A stretch of DNA of 64,000 bases from Lenzites betulinus (taxonomy: Eukaryota; Basidiomycota; Agaricomycetes; Polyporales; Polyporaceae): the NCBI GenBank assembly GCA_022264855.1, contig JABYQU010000023.1:186001-250000 (forward strand). Direction: 5' to 3'. Within the stretch, counting starts at the first letter, position 1, and every line of letters begins with the position of its first letter. The notes under the pieces are model-generated. The model had not been told where the DNA came from. It saw only the letters and a program-made list of their open reading frames with translations, and did not search any database. This document shows, piece after piece, positions 21,758 to 34,000 of this stretch. The translations under genes and the position numbers were made by a program.

Positions 21758-24700
21758 CGGGCGACCGGGAGGCGGGCGGCCGGGCGGGGGCGGCTCGGGG
21801 CCGCGCGGTGCAGGGTCGGGGGGCGTGAGTGGAGAAATAAACGGGTCGTTAGCACGGAGAGGGGGGAGTAATGGCCATGGAGGACAGGAAGGGATCATGG
21901 CGAGGGGGGTGGGAGGTAGTACTGGACAGGGAGGAAGACAAAGGGTGGTAGTGGGAGCTCGCTCATGTTGTATCTACGCCGTAGCACACACAATATATCT
22001 GTCCCTCTCACGGAAGACATGTCTGACGGCGGGCATCGTCGCAACGCCTTGCGTCCCTTTGCGTTCGTCCGTCTCGAACGCGGCCGGCAGATACATGAGC
22101 GTCGACACAAGAAATATATATGCTCGCACGACAAATACATAGTGTACTACAGATTACCTCCCTCACATCGCCTGCCCCGCCGCCTCGCCGAGTGCACCCT
22201 CAAACGCACTGGCTAGCCCACCCCGTCCACTTCGTACACCTTCTACGCGCGCCCGCGATGGCCTCGCGAGTGTTTCGGAACCTTCCCGGCCGCGAGTCGT
22301 CCGACGGGAGGCCGGGTGAGCACGCCAATGCCCTTTGCGGACACGGGCTGTATCGAGGTCGTATGGTGAGCTGCGCCCCGCCGGCCGCGCATGGATCCAG
22401 AGGCGTCATGGGGCTCGGGAGACGGCTGCGTCGGGGACGCATCGAGGGGGATTCGGAGCACCGTAATGGCCGCGAGAGGACCGCGCCCAGTGCGCTTGCC
22501 GGGCCTTCCGCGTGCACCTCCTGCGACAGGATTTGACGAGGCCGGGAGTCATACGACGGGAGGCCAGCAGAGCTGGGAAATGCGTCGTGTGGAGGCGGCC
22601 GTGTCGTGCGTAGTTGCGAATGGAGCCCGGGCCTCATGGGGCTCGGGAGATCGCTGTGTCGGGGACGCGTCCATCGTGCTTCGGGACCCCGTTCGTCCAT
22701 GCCGGAACGGCCGCGTGAGGTCCATCGGGGGTCGTCGTCGGCGAGGCCGTGTTCGACGCGAGGACGCCGCCGCGCGCGGGAGAATGCGCCGTGGAGAGGC
22801 GGCCGCGTGTGAGATCGTACCGTTGGCTTCGCGCGGCTGGGTATGTAGGGCCTCGCGAGACGGCCATGTCGAAGACACGTCGGGGCCGCATCCATGGTGC
22901 TTCGGAGCGCGTTCGTTCATGCCACCACAGCCGCGAGAGGTCGGTCGGGTGTTGTCTAGGGCCGTGCGAGCAAAGCCATTGCGTTCACCGCCCCGTCCGA
23001 CGCATGGCCACCGCCGACATCGCCCCGGCGCGCACAATCGTCCGGGACGACGCAGTGGAAGTGCGCACACACCCCATCGGTCGCGCACGTCGCAGCCACG
23101 GCCCTGTCACAATCTCGGTCAGTAGAAGACATGAGCATGCGAGAGGTGACTGGAGACGTACCTGCTTCTGTCGAATAGGGGCCGCCACCCATCGTTGTTC
23201 GCCCATCGCTCTCCGAGGGCGTCGATCATGGCAGAGACGATGGGCCGCGCAGATAGGCCGCGAGCCCTGCGACAGACGGCGAGCCTCCAGGTGAGACGAG
23301 GTTGTGCGGCGTATGAGAGCGCTGGGGACGCGACGGATGCGGCGGGGGACGCGAGAAGAAGGGGAGCGGGAGGGAAAGCCATCGGGAGGTAACGCCGCGG
23401 CCGCGCCTTCGAGTACTTATCCTCCTCACGGGCGTCCCCCCGGATTCTGTTCGCGTCCTCGTACGCCGGCCACGCGGAGATATGCATAACAGTGCATCCG
23501 TTCCTGCAGATATCCTATTCCCTGAAAGGTGCTCGAATCAATCACACATCTGCGCCTCGAGCAAAGCTCACCGCGCCGTGCTACGAGACTCCTGCTTGGC
23601 TCGGATGTTGGTGTCCATTGCCCTCGTCGCCGCACGATGCCCCCTCGCAGCATCTACGGGCCCCGCGTCGTCTCGTTACCCGCGAGGCTCCATGCCGCCT
23701 CGCGACCTGTCTCGACGGCGCGCGCCAGGAGTTTCGCCCAGCGCAGAACGCGTTCTGCGTCCGGTGGCGGGCTGCAAACGCAAAACCCCCGCGCTCGCCT
23801 TGTGCTTGGATACCGTTCGCGACGACCGCCGCCGCCGCCGCCAGCCGCTTGCGAGTAACACCAAATCGAGAAAGGAACGATGCCTGCAAATACAGGTTAG
23901 TGCCACGTACGCGCAGCGATGAGCTCGCTGGGAGCCGAGCACAATGGGAATGCGTGCCGCACGTCGAGGAAATGCGTGTGCAGTTCCCAGCAGCGCCGTT
24001 TCGCGGATATTGCCGCTTTTCCCATGCCGTCCGCGCACTCGTCGCTTTCCCATCATGCTAGACACGAACTTGAAGGGCGCGACCTGCGATCGGTAGGGTA
24101 GACGGCTCATGCCGTGTCGAGCCCCGCGCGCTCGTCGCACCTGCAGTAGAGTGCAGCGTCAGTTTCGGCAGCTTCCTCACGACGCAAACGAATCGTACCT
24201 TGCGAGTCCGTCTCGTGTTCGGCCGCCGTCCTGATGCATGTTGCACCGTTTCCCCCATCCTCGCCGCCGCCGCTTCATGTACGCCGGCTATGTCTCGTTG
24301 CGCCCGTGAGGATGCAGGCACAAGCAGACTGGCACGCCCACGAACGTGTCGGGCGCGATGATTCAACACACGTTCGGCCTGCGCGACGCGAGCTTCGTTG
24401 TCTGGAATGCGAAACGAAGGGCGCTGAGCGTGCGATACGCTAGCGCACTGGTGAGATACGGGCTTACCTTTCCGGGAGACAGAGTGCCTTTGGGTGGTCA
24501 GCGTCCTGCGTCCCGGCGTCCATTCATGGCGTGAAGAGGGATATTGCCTGATATTGCCGTGTTTGGAACAGCGACGAACGCCTCGTACGTCGTCGCCTTC
24601 AGGCTCCCGGGCCCTCCTCGCATCATCGCGCGACACTGGTAAGCGATGTCAGTACGCTGCGAACTTCTCAGCTTTGGAAACAAGCATACTCAACTCACCC

Positions 24701-27628
24701 ATCGCGCATCGTGTCCCGCGCGCCGTCGCGATGCAGTTCCTACAGGCCGCCAGTGTTTGTGCGCGGAATACGAGGCGCGGACACTACGAAGTCGCATCAG
24801 CGAGCGCGCCCAAGAGCGGCTGTACGCGGAGATGGACAAACTTACGAAGCAGGAGTCAATCCAGGACCCGAACGACTCGGACGCTCCCGAGCGCCCCGCG
24901 CACCCCGCGCGCCCCGCGCGAGCCTCCCGCCGCGTGCCGTCCCGGCCGTGAGCTCGGGGAGATGGATCTTGGGCCGCCGCCGCCGCGTGGCCCGCTGACG
25001 TCGGGGTCGCGCGCGCGCCTGCGGGAGCGTGAGTGCCTGCGCCGCGACCCGCCCGTCGGTCCCCGGGCACGATCTCGACGCCGTCGACGGCCGTGCCGTG
25101 TGGCCCGCCTCCCCAGGGTGTGCGCGCGCTCCGTCTGCGCGCTCCAGGGGGTCGGTGCAGATCCCTGCCAGTGGGCGCGACGTGCCATTGCCTTTCCGGC
25201 ATCGTGCGCGGGGCTGCTGTTCGCGCGGGGCAGACGCGCGGCGGCCCGTCTGCGTGCGTGTTCCGAGCGTGTAAACGGGAGCGCGGGGCGGCCGACGCTG
25301 TTCGTCGTTCGTCGCGCGCGGTGGCCTGCGTACGCAAGCGGGCTCCTCGTCCGCGCCCGGGGCGGATGCCAGGTGCGTTCCCCTCGAGCGCGGACGACGG
25401 GCCCGTTGCCGGCGTGCGCTGTGCGCCGCCGAGCACCCCTCCCGCACGGGATCCTAGGTGCACGCCATTCGCCGACGTCCGCCGCAGAGCGTGGGCGTCG
25501 GGAGCCGACCGTGATGCAGGCCGTGGAAGTTGGGCCGCGTCCGCGCGCTCCGTCTTCAGCTGCCCGCCGTGGCCCTGATGTTCGCTCGTCGGTTCTCATG
25601 GGCGTGCACGAGGCCCGGTCGGCGGGCGCGCCTTGACGTCGCTAGGCTGTGGATCGCGAGCACGCCGGGCGGCGGTATGGCGGCGAGCGGGCCATCCCCA
25701 GCCGTGTTCTCACTCCTGGTGGGTCCTGTCGGTGCTTCGCCGCCGTCGTGGTCGTCGTGCAAGCCGTCAGTGGCAGCGGCCGTACGAGCATGGACGAATC
25801 GACGGACGCAGCTTGCAGTGCACTGTGTGTGCGATACGACGCGTGTGTGCAGGCGCGCCTCTTCGGTTTCGAGCTCGGAATCCACTGCGCTAAGTGACGG
25901 GGAAAAACTTCATCGTCGCGTTGGGAAACGCACGCACCTTTCGTGCCCGCGCAGGGCCGCGCCGCGTCGCCCGTGTGCCCGGCGAGTGCGTATGTGCGCG
26001 AGGCACACGGAGGGCGGCGGCGGATCGCTTCCCGGTGCATGCTCGTGCGACGGCATGCTGCTCGGCGGAGGACGGCGAGCCGAGCACGTCCGAGTAGGCA
26101 CGGGGATACGATACTAGTGCATCCCCGCGACGCGTCGTTCATGCTCACCCCCTCCGCCTCTTTCTCCCTCCCCTCCTCCCTCATCGCCTCGCGTCCCCGC
26201 GACGTCGTTAGCGCCCCTCGTGCCCCTCGCGTGCGACAGCACGACGCACCGTACTTGCCGTGCGCGCCGTTCGAGCTTGTCGCATCGAGCACGGCGTGCA
26301 GCTGCGCGCGACGTCGAGTGAGCACGCCATGCGCCGCGGTACGTCTCTTCAGGCGTCCACTTACCTCTGCGTTCCACGGCCCGAGTGTGCGCGCTGCGCG
26401 CGCGGACGCGTAGAGCCGAAACGCACCTTTTGTTTCGAGCCATGGGCTGCGCGAACAGCCGCGCCATCCGGCACTCCTCCGTTGCTCGCGCAGGCTGGCA
26501 GGTCGTTTCGAGCTTCGAGAACGAGCTTTGCTGACCGTTCTACATGCTGCAGATCGCGCGCACCCTGTGGGCGGAAGGCGGCGCATGGCCCTTGGGCATG
26601 CGAACAGGGCTGCAACAGCGGGGACGGCGGGCCGCGGGAAGACTGAGGCTGTATCAGCAACAGGCAGTCATGTATCGACTACTCGTACTTACCTGCCTTC
26701 TATCTCCCGAGACGAGAGCACGGCGGCGCGGGGATGCTGCGGGGCGGCTGGGGGCACCGAAGGGAGCCGTGGGTACGCGCAGGGGGACGTCGGGGACGTG
26801 TAGGGGAGTATGGGCGACGTCGAGAGCAGCGGGAGGCCGCATAGATTGCGCGGCAAGGACGATGTGGGACGCCTACAAACGCCCACCGAGGGAAGCACTG
26901 AGGCTTGAAGGGGACGTCCTAGCGCGGCCCTGCGTGAGTAGTGTGCGGTCGCGATCGTGGACGCGTCCGCGGCGTCAGGCGTAGATCCGAGGGAGAAAGC
27001 GGGCTGCCAAATAACGCGTTAGCACACGTCCTAGCTAGCGGGCGAGATGCGCATCGAGTCGGGGAGTAGGCCGCGCTCCTCGCGTGTTCGGTATACAAAC
27101 TACACGGCACCAGAAGAGGAGGCACAGCGCGTAGCGTAGACAGAGTGGCAAACGAATAGCGGCGACAAGCTGCGCGGCGATGCACGCTCAGCGAGTCTGG
27201 ATGCAAAGTACTTACCATATGTACTAGTCGTGCGCGTCGCATTTGGCAGCGCTGCGCGGGTGCGAGTCCCAATACTGTACAGCTATGTACGACAAAGCAA
27301 TGGCATTCCACTAGACGAGGGCACGCTGTATGCAGCAACGCAGCGAGGTCGCCTGTAGGCGGCGCGGGGAGAGACGCTCGCGGGACGGGCGGGGGCGGCG
27401 AGTCGCGAGGAGGCCCGTACGCGTGAGTGGGCAGGCGGCAGGCAAGCAGGCGTGAGCGCAGGGACCAAGCAGCAGCGAGCAGCCGCTGCGAGCACGCAGA
27501 GTGGGAGAGAGCGCAAGGACGTCAGAGGAGGCCGGCCTGCGGCCGGCGCGCCCGGGGGCGCAGAGCGCGAGTCGAGCGCTGGGCGCGCGCGGTTCGAGCC
27601 ACGGCGAGGGCAAGTCCAGCACGCCTGC
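21758..27628. other. Segment X2
   Basis: Equivalent of X1 without the MITE; the empty target AGA is at 27524-27526. Carries the X2/X4 variant set (for example GCGTAGACAGAGTGGCAAACG where X1 has GCGTAGGCAGGGTGGC). Confidence 0.7.
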
Positions 27629-27746
27629 GTCCGCGTTGGGCCACCGTTGGAATAGCTGGAGCCAACAAGAAGAGGGCACCCGGCGGTCGGCGCAGTCCCG
27701 CCTTATATCCCTTCGTTAGCGGGAGCAGTCCCCAGCTCCCCCCGTC

Positions 27747-29164
27747 ATGTCCCCCCGACCAACCACTAGCCACCGGAACGTAGTGCTGGGCGGGCACGAC
27801 GGAACAGTCCTCGCACGCAAGCCTCTTGTCCCTTCGAAGCGCGGTTCGAGCCCTGAGTCCACTTCACCCAAGGGTTCTACCAGTACGGCGTCGTGTCATG
27901 GAGGGAACTCTTCGAATGGCTCGCCATCCTCTTCCAAGTGACCTCGCCCTGGATCATCGTGGCCGACGACCGCCTCACGCCAAACGACGCGGAATACCTC
28001 CCCACAGACGATGTCGTCATGCCCGGGAGGTACACGGTGTTGGCACCAGGCAGGTATCATTCGCGGCGCCCTCTGAATTCGCTTCTTGTATGCTAAGCCG
28101 CACGCGTGCAGACCGGTCTGCGATACATATCGACCTCGTGGCCACCCACGCACGCCCTCAGCTTAGCGCGCTGTGTCAAGAGCGGACGAGCAACCTCAAC
28201 CTGCACGCGCTCTCCAGGCACAAGAATTGCCTGTCTTCGGGGAGTGAACTGTCCTGGTGCCGGCTCCAAGCCGCGCACACGCTCTCCGCCTCGCGTCCCG
28301 CAGCGGTGAGTGTGCCCACATGCAGTCTGCAGTCTTTTTTGGATCGAATCTTGTTATTCCGCGCGTACGCAGTCACGACGCGCATTTGCCTCCGAATCCC
28401 GCATCCTTCCTCACTACGTGTTCATGAAGGCGTGTCCGCAAACGTAAACGCGCCATCGTTCAGTCATCACGCGTTTAGTCTCTCCTGGTACGGCTTTGGA
28501 AGCGCCTATCGCCCCGAACGCAATTCGCTTGCTATACCGGACGCGCAGCGTGTTTTGCTATATCACATTTGTTGTTGCTCATTAATACGACAGAAGAGAC
28601 GCAAAAACGAAAGTCCAAACCCCACTGAGTTCAGCCCACGCCTCACAAGCAGCCCGTCGTTAAAGTCATCCTCGCTGCGGAATATGCTCTTCTTGCGCGA
28701 GGACCTGCACGACGCGTGGGCAGAGTACGAATTCGGTATCGCCCCAGACGTAAGTGGCCGGTACCAGAGCCCGCCAAAGCCCGAACGCGCTCATCTGTCG
28801 ATGTGCACAGAAGGACAACTATCGTGTCATCCCGTTTGTGTCCGGCCACGACCCCATCGCGGGTCAAATCGTCGAAATAGCCGCGATGGCGGAGCCAGGG
28901 ACGCGCCCGTTCGACCAGCTGCTGCGCGACCACTTCGCGCAGGGCCTGCTCAAGCACGTCAAAGGCGTCGGCGAGCGCCACTGGGACTTCGGCATCGGCG
29001 CGCTGAACCTGTCGGACTCGAAGACATTGGGGACCGTCGACGCGAAGGTGCGGCTCGAGCTGGAGATGGGCAACCGGCTTGGCGAGTCTGGCGGGAGCTC
29101 TCGGCGCAAGTCGGAGTTCGAGTATGAGCCTGAGGCCAGTCCGGTTTCACCCCCATTCGAGTGA
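27747..29164 (+). CDS. HNH_2-type nuclease-domain protein, gene A copy 3
   Basis: Five-exon model as in copy 1, all frames open, HNH residues present. Intron 1 (27817-27872) is 56 nt and must be removed to reach GFYQYGVVSWRELFEW; its donor is AC|GCAAGC. Intron 3 (28306-28593) is 288 nt and has no in-frame stop in this copy only, so retention would add 96 residues; in copies 1, 2, 4 and 6 it contains a stop, which argues that it is a real intron. Intron 4 has the GGTACCAGAGC variant shared with copy 5. Confidence 0.8.
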
Positions 29165-30389
29165 GCACTGCCGGTTTTTCTTGGTTCGTTCGTGGCATTT
29201 TCTTGGGCGGGACTTTATATACACGGTGGTTCTGCGCACGTTGACGACTTCGAACACAGTACATACACAAGCACCAATCGATGTAATTGTATGCGTCTAC
29301 ATGGAGCCACTGTGAAGATCACGGGGGGTATGCAGATGTTTGAAACTAACCCCTGCAACGTTGTTGTTGCACAGAAGCTTCAAGCATTCTTTCATTCTTT
29401 CTAGATGTGGCGGTAAGCCTATGACGACGTGCGATTAGAACAAGATTAGAATGACGACGAAAGACGGGATAGAAAGGCTGTGCAATGCCGATAACAACGC
29501 CACTAATCGGAGCTTCAACATACAACAAGGCGCGTAGTACGTACTTTGAACAGTCATTGACTGTGTTTGATTTGTCTTTCTAATCCGATCACTGTCGTCA
29601 TCAACAGCATCCCCTAGTCCTGTCATAGTCCAGCTTGGATTCAAGCTCCCACTGGCGGCGTTTCTCCTGCCCTTCCCCCTCATATTTTTTAGTCAGACCT
29701 GCTTTCCTCATTTTTTCGAGCACCAGGAGATCTCACAATAGCTCATAAGTCTCTACGATGCCATGCAGCTCGCGAAGACGTCGGCAGAATAATGACGACC
29801 CACGCAGCGGCAAGATCTCGAGAACGGCGAGTCCAGTCGCCGGACTGACGGTGCGAAATCGGACACATGCCGGGTCGGCTGCAAACGAACTTCATTCTGC
29901 GCGGTTCTTTTGCCTCGGCTGTCATGACAATTGCGGTGTGGTGCGCTATTGCGCGAGGCTTTCCCCTCGGACATGACGCGTCGCCGCATCCGTCCCTCCG
30001 TCGGACACTCGCTGCGGTGGCCCACAATTGCCCGAAGAGGCCCGCAAAGTTGTGGGACGGAGGTTTGGGCACCGTCGTGTGCGTCGTGTGCACCGCTATT
30101 GCGCTCTCGAGAGGCACGGATTTACGACTCGTCCGCATTGAGTCCCGCTAGAGCCGATGACCCTGGGCCGCATGCTACTGGGCGGTCGGCCTCTTGCAAT
30201 CGACGACCATGTCCCGGCAGCAGCACTCTATGACGATCCCCGCCACCAAGCGGGCGGGGGGACCCTCGGTCCTGGACCCCTTCCTTTCCCTCAGTTCCCC
30301 GAAGCGGTGCGAACCTTAGTCTGCTTGCGATATAAGTCCTTCCACGGTTCCTTATGGTAGGCACCTCCCTCCTCTCTCTCTCTCTCGCC

Positions 30390-31032
30390 ATGTCCCCTCC
30401 TCAGATGCCCCTCCAACGGAATGTGGTTCTGGGGACACGGACGGAAATATCCTCGCAGGCACGCTTGTCCCTCACTCCCACCGCACCTCTTCCCCCGCTC
30501 ACGCTCTACTGCAGGGTTCTACCAGTACGGCACTGTTTCCTGGAAGAAGCTCTTCGACTGGCTCTCCTTGCTCTTCGCCACGTCCGAACGCTACATCATC
30601 GTCGGGACCGACCGCCCCACCGCAGAGCAATACCTCCCGACGTCCGCCATCGTCGCCCCCGGCAAATACCTCGTCCTCGCCGCAGGCAAGTACACACACT
30701 TTCCCCCGAACGCGCCTCGTGCCTCGCTGCTGACCCACCACCCACGCGCGCACCCCGCCAGACTGGTCCCCGATCGCGATCAAGCTCGTGTCGACGCACG
30801 CGCTCCCGCAGCTGAGCACGCTCTGCCGCGAGCGCACGAGCAGGCTCGACCTGCAGTCGCGCGCGCGCCACCGCAACTGCCAGGCCGCCGGCGACGGGCT
30901 CGCGTGGTGCCGGCTGCAGGCGGCGCACATCTTCTCGGCGACGCGCCCCGCGCATGAGGTGCGTGTCCTGCGGGCGAGTAGCACCCGAGCGGGGCTGACG
31001 GTGCTCCGCTAGGACGCGCCCGACGACGCTGG
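30390..31032 (+). pseudogene. Gene B fragment 3, frameshifted in exon 1
   Basis: Truncated at 31032. Exon 1 reads CTGGGGACACGG where fragments 1, 2 and 4 and the intact gene have CTGGGGGACACGG, shifting the frame before the first intron. The same deletion occurs in fragment 5, so it is probably inherited rather than a read error. Confidence 0.82.
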
Positions 31033-34000
31033 CGGGCGACCGGGAGGCGGGCGGCCGGGCGGGGGCGGCTCGGGGCCGCGCGGTGCAGGGTCGGGGGCGT
31101 GAGTGGAGAAATAAACGGGTCGTTAGCACGGAGAGGGGGGAGTAATGGCCATGGAGGACAGGAAGGGATCATGGCGAGGGGGTGGGAGGTAGTACTGGAC
31201 AGGGAGGAAGACAAAGGGTGGTAGTGGAGAGCTCGCTCATGTTGTATTCTACGCCGTAGCACACACAATATATCTGTCCCTCTCACGGAAGACATGTCTG
31301 ACGGCGGGCATCGTCGCAACGCCTTGCGTCCCTTTGCGTTCGTCCGTCTCGAACGCGGCCGGCAGATACATGAGCGTCGACACAAGAATATATATGCTCG
31401 CACGACAAATACATAGTGTACTACAGATTACCTCCCTCACATCGCCTGCCCCGCCGCCTCGCCGAGTGCACCCTCAAACGCACTGGCTAGCCCACCCCGT
31501 CCACTTCGTACACCTTCTACGCGCGCCCGCGATGGCCTCGCGAGTGTTTCGGAACCTTCCCGGCCGCGAGTCGTCCGACGGGAGGCCGGGTGAGCACGCC
31601 AATGCCCTTTGCGGACACGGCTGTATCGAGTCGTATGGTGAGCTGCGCCCGCCGGCCGCGCATGGATCCAGAGGCGTCATGGGGCTCGGGAGACGGCTGC
31701 GTCGGGGACGCATCGAGGGGATTCGGAGCACCGTAATGGCCGCGAGAGGACCGCGCCCAGTGCGCTTGCCGGGCCTTCCGCGTGCACCTCCTGCGACAGG
31801 ATTTGACGAGCCGGGAGTCATACGACGGGAGGCCAGCAGAGCTGGGAAATGCGTCGTGTGGAGGCGGCCGTGTCGTGCGTAGTGCGAATGGAGCCCGAGG
31901 CCTCATGGGGCTCGGGAGATCGCTGTGTCGGGGACGCGTCCATCGTGCTTCGGGACCCCGTTCGTCCATGCCGGAACGGCCGCGTGAGGTCCATCGGGGG
32001 TCGTCGTCGGCGAGGCCGTGTTCGACGCGAGGACGCCGCCGCGCGCGGGAGAATGCGCCGTGGAGAGGCGGCCGCGTGTGAGATCGTACCGTTGGCTTCG
32101 CGCGGCTGGGTATGTAGGGCCTCGCGAGACGGCCATGTCGAAGACACGTCGGGGCCGCATCCATGGTGCTTCGGAGCGCGTTCGTTCATGCCACCACACC
32201 GCGAGAGGTCGGTCGGGTGTTGTCTAGGGCCGTGCGAGCAAAGCCATTGCGTTCACCGCCCCGTCCGACGCATGGCCACCGCCGACATCGCCCCGGCGCG
32301 CACAATCGTCCGGGACGACGCAGTGGAAGTGCGCACACACCCCATCGGTCGCGCACGTCGCAGCCACGGCCCTGTCACAATCTCGGTCAGTAGAAGACAT
32401 GAGCATGCGAGAGGTGACTGGAGACGTACCTGCTTCTGTCGAATAGGGGCCGCCACCCATCGTTGTTCGCCCATCGCTCTCCGAGGGCGTCGATCATGGC
32501 AGAGACGATGGGCCGCGCAGATAGGCCGCGAGCCCTGCGACAGACGGCGAGCCTCCAGGTGAGACGAGGTTGTGCGGCGTATGAGAGCGCTGGGGACGCG
32601 ACGGATGCGGCGGGGGACGCGAGAAGAAGGGGAGCGGGAGGGAAAGCCATCGGGAGGTAACGCCGCGGCCGCGCCTTCGAGTACTTATCCTCCTCACGGG
32701 CGTCCCCCCGGATTCTGTTCGCGTCCTCGTACGCCGGCCACGCGGAGATATGCATAACAGTGCATCCGTTCCTGCAGATATCCTATTCCCTGAAAGGTGC
32801 TCGAATCAATCACACATCTGCGCCTCGAGCAAAGCTCACCGCGCCGTGCTACGAGACTCCTGCTTGGCTCGGATGTTGGTGTCCATTGCCCTCGTCGCCG
32901 CACGATGCCCCCTCGCAGCATCTACGGGCCCCGCGTCGTCTCGTTACCCGCGAGGCTCCATGCCGCCTCGCGACCTGTCTCGACGGCGCGCGCCAGGAGT
33001 TTCGCCCAGCGCAACGCGTTCTGCGTCCGGTGGCGGGCTGCAAACGCAAAACCCCCGCGCTCGCCTTGTGCTTGGATACCGTTCGCGACGACCGCCGCCG
33101 CCGCCGCCAGCCGCTTGCGAGTAACACCAAATCGAGAAAGGAACGATGCCTGCAAATACAGGTTAGTGCCACGTACGCGCAGCGATGAGCTCGCTGGGGA
33201 GCCGAGCACAATGGGAATGTGTGCCGCACGTCGAGGAAATGCGTGTGTGCAGTTCCCAGCAGGGCCGTTTCGCGGATATTGCCGCTTTTCCCATGCCGTC
33301 CGCCACTCGTCGCTTTCCCATCATGCTAGACACGAACTTGAAGGGCGCCGACCTGCGATCGGTAGGGTAGACGGCTCATGCCGTGTCGAGCCCCGCGCGC
33401 TCGTCGCACCTGCAGTAGAGTGCAAGCGTCAGTTTCGGCAGCTTCCTCACGACGCAAACGAATCGTACCTTGCGAGTCCGTCTTGTTTTCGGCCGCCAGT
33501 CCTGATGCATGTTGCACCGTTTCCCCCATCCTCGCCGCCGCTTCATGTACGCCGCTATGTCCCGTTGCGCCGTGAGGATGCAGGCACAAGCAGACTGGCA
33601 CGCCCACGAACGTGTCGGGCGCGATGATTCAAACACACGTTCGGCCTGCGCGACGCGAGCTTCGTTGTCTGGAATGCGAAACGAAGGGCGCTGAGCGTGC
33701 GATACGCTAGCGCACTGGTGAGATACGGGCTTACCTTTCCGGGAGACAGAGTGCCTTTGGGTGGTCACGTCCTGCGTCCCGGCGTCCATTCATGGCGTGA
33801 AGAGGGATATTGCCTGATATTGCCGTGTTTGGAACGGCGACGAACGCCTCGTACGTCGTCGCCTTCAGGCTCCGGGCCCTCCTCGCATCATCGCGCGAAC
33901 ACTGGTAAGCGATGTCATTACGGTGCGAACTTCTCAGCTTTGGAAACAAGCATACTCAAACTCACCCATCGCGCATCGTGTCCCGCGCGCCGTCGCGATG

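Larger units (their letters stand above)
18356..27628. repeat. Array unit 2 (A2, B2 fragment, X2 without MITE)
   Basis: 9273 bp. Close to unit 4 in gene A and X variants (for example GCCTACAAACGCCCACCGAG in X2 and X4 against GCCTGCAAACGCCCGCCGAG in X1). Several one-base indels between about 21950 and 25330. Confidence 0.95.

Noticed and set aside
27826..29127. 433-codon open frame across gene A copy 3
   Set aside because: It reads exon 3, intron 3, exon 4 and intron 4 together and begins out of frame with exon 2. The other copies have stops in intron 3, and the C-terminal exon is then read in the wrong frame.
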